DNA of 43,586 nucleotides from CAZHTS01 sp964535315 (GTDB lineage: Bacteria > Chloroflexota > Anaerolineae > Anaerolineales > Anaerolineaceae), in NCBI GenBank assembly GCA_964535315.1, contig CAZHTS010000039.1, positions 1-43,586 on the forward strand, given 5' to 3'. Within the stretch, counting starts at the first letter, position 1. Each line of letters opens with the position of its first letter. A model generated the notes under the pieces. That model was not told the origin of the DNA and did not search any database. It worked only from the letters and a program-made list of their open reading frames with translations. Below, piece by piece: positions 39,749 to 43,586 of the stretch. The position numbers were made by a program, and so were the translations under genes.

Positions 39749-40992
39749 CCGGCGCCGGTCAGGCTCTCGTAGACATCGATCAGCCGCGTGGCGATTTTCT
39801 CCCAGGCGTAATCCTGGGCGTAGGCGGCGGCTTGTGCGCCCATTTGTTGGCGCAGGCCGGGCGTGTGGGTCAGGTGTACCAGGCGGTTGCCGAGCGCCTG
39901 AGGGTCATCGTCGGGGATGGTATAACCGGTCACGCCGTCTTGTACCAGGAAACCAAGTCCGCCGACCTGTGAGGCAACCACCGGCGTGCCGCAGGCCATG
40001 GCTTCCAGGGCCACCATGCCGAACGATTCGTAGTGGGATGGCATGACCAGGATTTGGGCGGCGGAGTAGTAATACGGCAGGGTATCCTGGCCGCGTTTGC
40101 CGGCAAACAGGACGATATCATCCAGGCCCAGTTCGTGGCGTAGGTTTTGCAGGCGGCTCATTTCGGCGCTCATCGTGTCCGGGCTGGCATCGGGATCGCC
40201 GCCGATGATGGTGAGATAGTGCGGGCAGCAGGCCAGCACACCGCTCTGGCGAATGTAGGCCAGGGCGCGCAGCAGGGTATCGATCCCCTTGAGCGGCTCG
40301 ATGCGTCCGACGAACAGGAACATGTTGTCGTGAGGGGGGATGCCGATGGCAGACTTGGCCTCATCGGGCGGGATTGGGTAGAAGTGACTGGTATCCACGC
40401 CGGGGGGAAGAATGGTGATCTTCCCGCGGTTGACCTGGTAGAGGAACTCGAGTTGAGCCTTTTCGGCGGCGGTGGCGGCGATGATGCGGTCAGCGGCGCG
40501 CAGCACGCTGCGTTCACCCTGGATGCGATACTCACCTTCCTTTTCCTCGGCGGAACGTGCCACGCGGTTTTTCATCAGGCCGAGGGTGTGGAACATATGC
40601 ACCATGGGCACATTCCAATCCTGCTTGAGGGTCTCGGCGGCCACCCCTGACATCCAGTAATGGCTGTGGATCAGGTCGTAGTGGATGCCTTTTTCGGCGG
40701 CGAAGCGTTGGATGCCGGCGACGAATTCGGGCAGATGAGCGGCGAGTTGTTGTTTGGGGAGCGGCGTTTCGGGTCCGGCGGGGACGTGCACCACGCGGTT
40801 GCCGTAGCCCAGATCGTGCAGCACGTGAGGGACGTGTTCATCCTGTGAGCGGGTAAAGACATCCACGTGCACGCCGCACTGTCCGAGCTGGCGGGTGAGC
40901 TCGCGTACATACACATTCATCCCGCCGGTATCCTTGCCGCCCAGCGTAGCGAGGGGGCAGGTATGATAAGAGAGCATGGCGATGTTGCGCAT
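39745..40992 (-). CDS. Glycosyltransferase family 4 (MshA / sucrose-synthase-like)
   Basis: The 415-residue retaining GT-B enzyme starts with the acceptor-domain motif LATLGGKDTGGMNVYVREL, cited as GGKDTGGMNVYV, and includes HSHYWMSG, VDTSHFYP, FVGRIEPLKGIDTLLRAL and the donor-binding E-x7-E motif ESFGMVALEAMACGTPVVAS, cited as ESFGMVALEAMACGTPV. These resemble D-inositol-3-phosphate glycosyltransferase (MshA) and sucrose-phosphate-synthase-like enzymes; which acceptor is used cannot be told. A -10 box ends seven bases before the ATG and no ribosome binding site is seen, so it is probably leaderless. Confidence 0.85.
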   Translation of the reverse strand: MRNIAMLSYHTCPLATLGGKDTGGMNVYVRELTRQLGQCGVHVDVFTRSQDEHVPHVLHDLGYGNRVVHVPAGPETPLPKQQLAAHLPEFVAGIQRFAAEKGIHYDLIHSHYWMSGVAAETLKQDWNVPMVHMFHTLGLMKNRVARSAEEKEGEYRIQGERSVLRAADRIIAATAAEKAQLEFLYQVNRGKITILPPGVDTSHFYPIPPDEAKSAIGIPPHDNMFLFVGRIEPLKGIDTLLRALAYIRQSGVLACCPHYLTIIGGDPDASPDTMSAEMSRLQNLRHELGLDDIVLFAGKRGQDTLPYYYSAAQILVMPSHYESFGMVALEAMACGTPVVASQVGGLGFLVQDGVTGYTIPDDDPQALGNRLVHLTHTPGLRQQMGAQAAAYAQDYAWEKIATRLIDVYESLTGAG

Positions 40993-40998
40993 GCGCTA

Positions 40999-41027
40999 AG
41001 GATACATCAGGAAAAGATATTCGTCAA
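40999..41027 (-). promoter_or_regulatory. Glycosyltransferase promoter
   Basis: The minus strand has TTGACG (41022-41027), a 17-bp spacer and TATCCT (40999-41004). The predicted start coincides with the A of the ATG at 40992. Confidence 0.6.
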
Positions 41028-41030
41028 ACC

Positions 41031-41060
41031 TTGTCATTTTTGAAAAGGTGCTGGTATAAT
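41031..41060 (+). promoter_or_regulatory. tRNA-Thr promoter
   Basis: TTGTCA (41031-41036), an 18-bp spacer and TATAAT (41055-41060) predict a start about three bases before the tRNA. It overlaps no part of the divergent glycosyltransferase promoter but is only four bases from it. Confidence 0.7.
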
Positions 41061-41069
41061 ATTGCCCAC

Positions 41070-41142
41070 GCCACCGTAGCTCAGCTGGCAGAGCAGACGT
41101 TTCGTAAACGCCAGGTCATGGGTCCGAATCCCATCGGTGGCT
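41070..41142 (+). tRNA. tRNA-Thr(CGT)
   Basis: The 73-nt gene folds as a cloverleaf: acceptor GCCACCG with CGGTGGC, D stem GCTC with GAGC, anticodon loop TTCGTAA with anticodon CGT, T stem ATGGG with CCCAT and discriminator T. CCA is not encoded. Two oddities: the anticodon stem has an A-C mismatch (positions 28-42), and the T loop reads TCCGAAT, with C at position 55 where pseudouridine is almost universal. It reads ACG codons. Confidence 0.9.
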
Positions 41143-41264
41143 CCTTTGTGTAGACATAAATTCACTGGTTTCATCGGGTAGGTAGTAGAAGATGATGCCG
41201 GTGATTTTGTTTTTTATCGAGAGAGCCAGGATGGGGTGTGCTGAATGTAGAGGGAAAAAAGCGG

Positions 41265-43547
41265 ATGAGCCAACAGGAAGAGAACCACAAGCGGATTGAT
41301 GCGGTAGGTGGGACGTATATCACGGGGAATGTGAATACGGGCGGCGGGGATTTTGTCGGGCGAGATAAGATCGTGATGCCCGATCCAGGGGTGGCGGCGT
41401 TGCGCCAGGTGGGGGCGGCGCCGGGGGACTTTACGGGGCGGGAGGGGGAGCTGGCGGAGTTGTGTGAGGCGGCGGCGAGGGGGCAGGCGGTGGTGATCGT
41501 GCGAGGGCTGGGAGGTGTGGGGAAGACGACGCTGGCGCAGGCGCTGGTAGGACGGATGAGGGAGCGGTATGCGGATGCGCAGTTGTTTGTGGATTTGCAC
41601 GGGAGCCGGAAGGGGGAGGCGTTGACGGTGGAGGCGGCGCTGGCGCAGGTGATCCGGGCGTTTTATCCGACGGCGAGGCTGCCGGAGGGGCGGGGGGAGC
41701 TGGAGGGGCTGTACCGGAGTGTGTTGAGCGGGAAGAAGGCGGTGGTGGTGCTGGATGATGCGGCGGATGCGGCGCAGGTGGCAGGGCTGCTGCCGCCGGA
41801 GGGGTGCCTGCTGGTGGTGACGTCACGGCGGCATTTTGGGTTACCGGGGATGAAGGCGCTGAACCTGGAGGAGTTGGGGGAAGGGGAGGCGATGGAACTG
41901 GTGGGGAAGATTGCAGGGAGATTGGGCGAGGAGGAGCGGCGGGCGGTGACGCGGGCGTGTGGACGGCTGCCGCTGGCGCTGCGGGTTGTGGCGAGCCTGC
42001 TGGAGCGGCGGGGGGACCTGGGGGTGGGGGAGCTGCTGGGGCGGATGAGGGATGCGGAGAAGCGGCTGGAGGTGAGCGGGGTGGAGGCGGCGCTGCAAAC
42101 GAGTTATGAGCTGCTGCCGGCGGAGTTGCAGGAGCGCTGGAGGATGCTGGCGGTGTTTGCGGGGTCGTTTGAGCGCAGGGCAGCGGCGGCGGTGTGGGTA
42201 GAGGATGAGGAGACGACGAGCGATGCGTTGGGGGAACTGCTGGGGTATAGTCTGGTGGGGTATGGGGATGGGCGTTACCGGCTGCACGAGTTGGGACGGG
42301 ATTTTGCGGGGGTGAAGCTGGGGGAGGATCGTTCGGTTCGATTTAGACATGCACGCTATTATGTGCAAATCTTGTGGAGTGCAAATGACCTGTATAAACA
42401 AGGGGGGGATGGGGTGATCAATGGGCTCAGGTTGTATGATATGGAGGTGGAAAATATCCTGGCTGGGCAAGCCTGGGTGGCAGGAATGGTTACAGACGAT
42501 GAATGGGCCACACGACTGTGTGATGCATATCCGATTGCCGGGGCCTATGTGCTTGATTTGCGACTGCACCCTCGCGAGCAGGTTGCCTGGTCACAGGCCG
42601 GGGTGAAAGCGGCGCACTGGTCAGGTGAGCGGATGCATGAAGGTACGCACCAGGGGCATTTGGGCAATGCGTATCTCAATCTGGGTGAGGTGTGGCGAGC
42701 GGTTGAAAGCTATCAGCAGCTTCTGGATATGGCGCGCGAGATTGGTGATCGACAGGGGGAAGGGAACGCACTGGGGAATCTGGGAAGAGCCTGCCTTAAT
42801 TTGGGAGAGGCGCATCAGGCGATTTTGTATTTTGAACAGGCGTTGGCGATCAGCCAGGAGATCGGCGATCGGCGTGGGGAAGCGGCGGATCTGGGTAACC
42901 TGGGGGCGGCCTATGGGATCCTGGGGGATATGCAACGTGCCATTGGTTGCTGCCAGCAACAGTTGGAGATTGCTCATGAGATCGGTGACCGGCAGAGAGA
43001 GGCGACCGCGCTGGGCAACCTGGGATTGGCCTATGCTGAGTTGGGGGAAATCTTACGGGCGATCGAGTACTATCAACAGGCATTGTTGATTGATCGTGAG
43101 ATCGGGGATCGGCGGGGCGAGGCTAACGCGTTGGGAAATCTTGGGATAGCTTATGCCAATCTGGGACAGACACAGCGGGCGATAGAACATTATCAACAGG
43201 CAGTGAATATCCGGCGCGAAATTGGGGACCGGCGTGGAGAGGGGGTGGACCTGGATAACCTGGGGATGACTTATAAAGATTTAGGGGATATACAACAGGC
43301 GATTGCTTGTTACCAGCAGGCGTTAATGATTGACCGTCAGGTAATGCACACGCGCGCCCAGGCGTTTGTATTGTGGCACCTGGCGCTGGCGGAGGATGTG
43401 GCGGGAGAACGTGAGCGGGCGATCGCGCTGGCAGAGGAGGCGCTGCGGTTGGGTGAACAGGTGGAAGGTATGGATGTGGAAATGGTGCGGAAGGGGCTTG
43501 CGGAGTGGAGGGGGGCACGCGGAGGCGCGGAGGGGGGAAGTGTCTGA
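41265..43547 (+). CDS. NB-ARC / TPR protein (STAND class NTPase)
   Basis: The 760-residue protein has a short N-terminal Gly-rich motif (GNVNTGGGDFVGRDK, residues 21-35) and then a GDFTGRE (54-60) and an NB-ARC domain (about 55-340): P-loop GLGGVGKTT at 81-89, Walker B KAVVVLDDA, LLVVTSRR, CGRLPLALRV and an MHD-like LHEL. From about residue 460 follow six TPR units of exactly 40 residues (120-bp period), with EIGDRRGEA and LGNLG repeated. Such ATPases oligomerise when the TPR sensor binds a ligand; bacterial examples act in signalling, defence or cell death. No catalytic effector domain (TIR, nuclease, protease) is fused. ATG 41265 was preferred to the GTG at 41238; GAGGGA lies upstream. Its N-terminal half is strongly G-rich. 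Confidence 0.88.
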   Translation: MSQQEENHKRIDAVGGTYITGNVNTGGGDFVGRDKIVMPDPGVAALRQVGAAPGDFTGREGELAELCEAAARGQAVVIVRGLGGVGKTTLAQALVGRMRERYADAQLFVDLHGSRKGEALTVEAALAQVIRAFYPTARLPEGRGELEGLYRSVLSGKKAVVVLDDAADAAQVAGLLPPEGCLLVVTSRRHFGLPGMKALNLEELGEGEAMELVGKIAGRLGEEERRAVTRACGRLPLALRVVASLLERRGDLGVGELLGRMRDAEKRLEVSGVEAALQTSYELLPAELQERWRMLAVFAGSFERRAAAAVWVEDEETTSDALGELLGYSLVGYGDGRYRLHELGRDFAGVKLGEDRSVRFRHARYYVQILWSANDLYKQGGDGVINGLRLYDMEVENILAGQAWVAGMVTDDEWATRLCDAYPIAGAYVLDLRLHPREQVAWSQAGVKAAHWSGERMHEGTHQGHLGNAYLNLGEVWRAVESYQQLLDMAREIGDRQGEGNALGNLGRACLNLGEAHQAILYFEQALAISQEIGDRRGEAADLGNLGAAYGILGDMQRAIGCCQQQLEIAHEIGDRQREATALGNLGLAYAELGEILRAIEYYQQALLIDREIGDRRGEANALGNLGIAYANLGQTQRAIEHYQQAVNIRREIGDRRGEGVDLDNLGMTYKDLGDIQQAIACYQQALMIDRQVMHTRAQAFVLWHLALAEDVAGERERAIALAEEALRLGEQVEGMDVEMVRKGLAEWRGARGGAEGGSV

Positions 43548-43586
43548 TTTGTCTTGGGCAGGGTGGAGGGGGGATTAGGGCACGCG
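43513..43586. repeat. Short direct repeat GGGCACGCG at the window edge
   Basis: GGGCACGCG occurs at 43513-43521, inside the last codons of the NB-ARC gene, and again as the final nine bases of the window (43578-43586). The G-rich sequence between them resembles dispersed GC-rich intergenic repeats, but the window ends before this can be judged. Confidence 0.3.

Noticed and set aside
42655..43370. CRISPR-like or tandem DNA repeat array
   Set aside because: The 120-bp period is coding sequence for TPR units; the copies diverge at synonymous sites and there are no spacers.

Overview
The window looks like a chromosomal segment of a Chloroflexota bacterium, probably class Anaerolineae or a relative. 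This is an inference from gene content and style: lipoproteins with NBR1-Ig-like and jelly-roll (DUF1080-like) domains, a GT4 glycosyltransferase, AI-2E permease, FHA-Pro-TM protein, NB-ARC/TPR protein, high GC, and many transcripts whose predicted start sits on or just before the ATG. No insertion sequence, prophage, CRISPR array or plasmid function was seen. The region is metabolic core with one accessory-looking gene at the right edge.

Layout. 1-3257: tail of an unknown gene, a membrane protein and gyrB (+), closed by a large hairpin. 3388-6177: a FAD-less molybdenum hydroxylase (+). 6192-9530: a large GAF/PAS/HD-GYP signalling protein (-). 9935-10630: a lipoprotein (+), followed by a promoter-driven RNA of about 180 nt that resembles 6S RNA (10728-10906) and a bidirectional terminator. 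11028-16717: a histidine operon (-), hisG-hisC/B fusion-hisH-hisA-hisF-hisI-hisE, preceded by a leader peptide with three consecutive His codons and a mutually exclusive antiterminator/terminator pair. 16833-22506: a complete branched-chain amino acid type ABC transporter (-; livJ, H, M, G, F) plus a small membrane protein.

22999-25508: nrfHA cytochrome c nitrite reductase (+), ending tail to tail with a Crp/Fnr regulator (-). A perfect TGTGA-N6-TCACA site lies 41.5 bp upstream of the predicted nrfH transcription start, and the regulator keeps the CRP-type Arg-Glu/Arg recognition residues. 25644-28654: a degenerate histidine-kinase-like protein, an FHA membrane protein, an AI-2E permease and a 62-residue protein (+). 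28775-33413: an NAD-linked formate dehydrogenase set (-; NuoE-NuoF fusion, Fe-S subunit, catalytic subunit), divergent from mobA (+) across one shared palindromic -10 sequence. 34154-39748: NBR1-Ig lipoprotein, a three-gene ABC-2 exporter, dinB and a membrane protein (+). 39745-40992: a GT4 glycosyltransferase (-). 41070-41142: tRNA-Thr(CGT). 41265-43547: an NB-ARC/TPR protein of the STAND class (+).

How it fits together. Formate dehydrogenase can feed electrons from formate to NAD+, while NrfHA consumes electrons from quinol to make ammonium from nitrite, so the segment suggests a facultative or anaerobic respiratory lifestyle. MobA makes the dinucleotide form of the molybdenum cofactor that formate dehydrogenase (and possibly the hydroxylase) uses, which explains its pairing with the dehydrogenase promoter. 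The most striking regulatory element is the his leader. The most unusual protein architecture is the HisC-HisB fusion.
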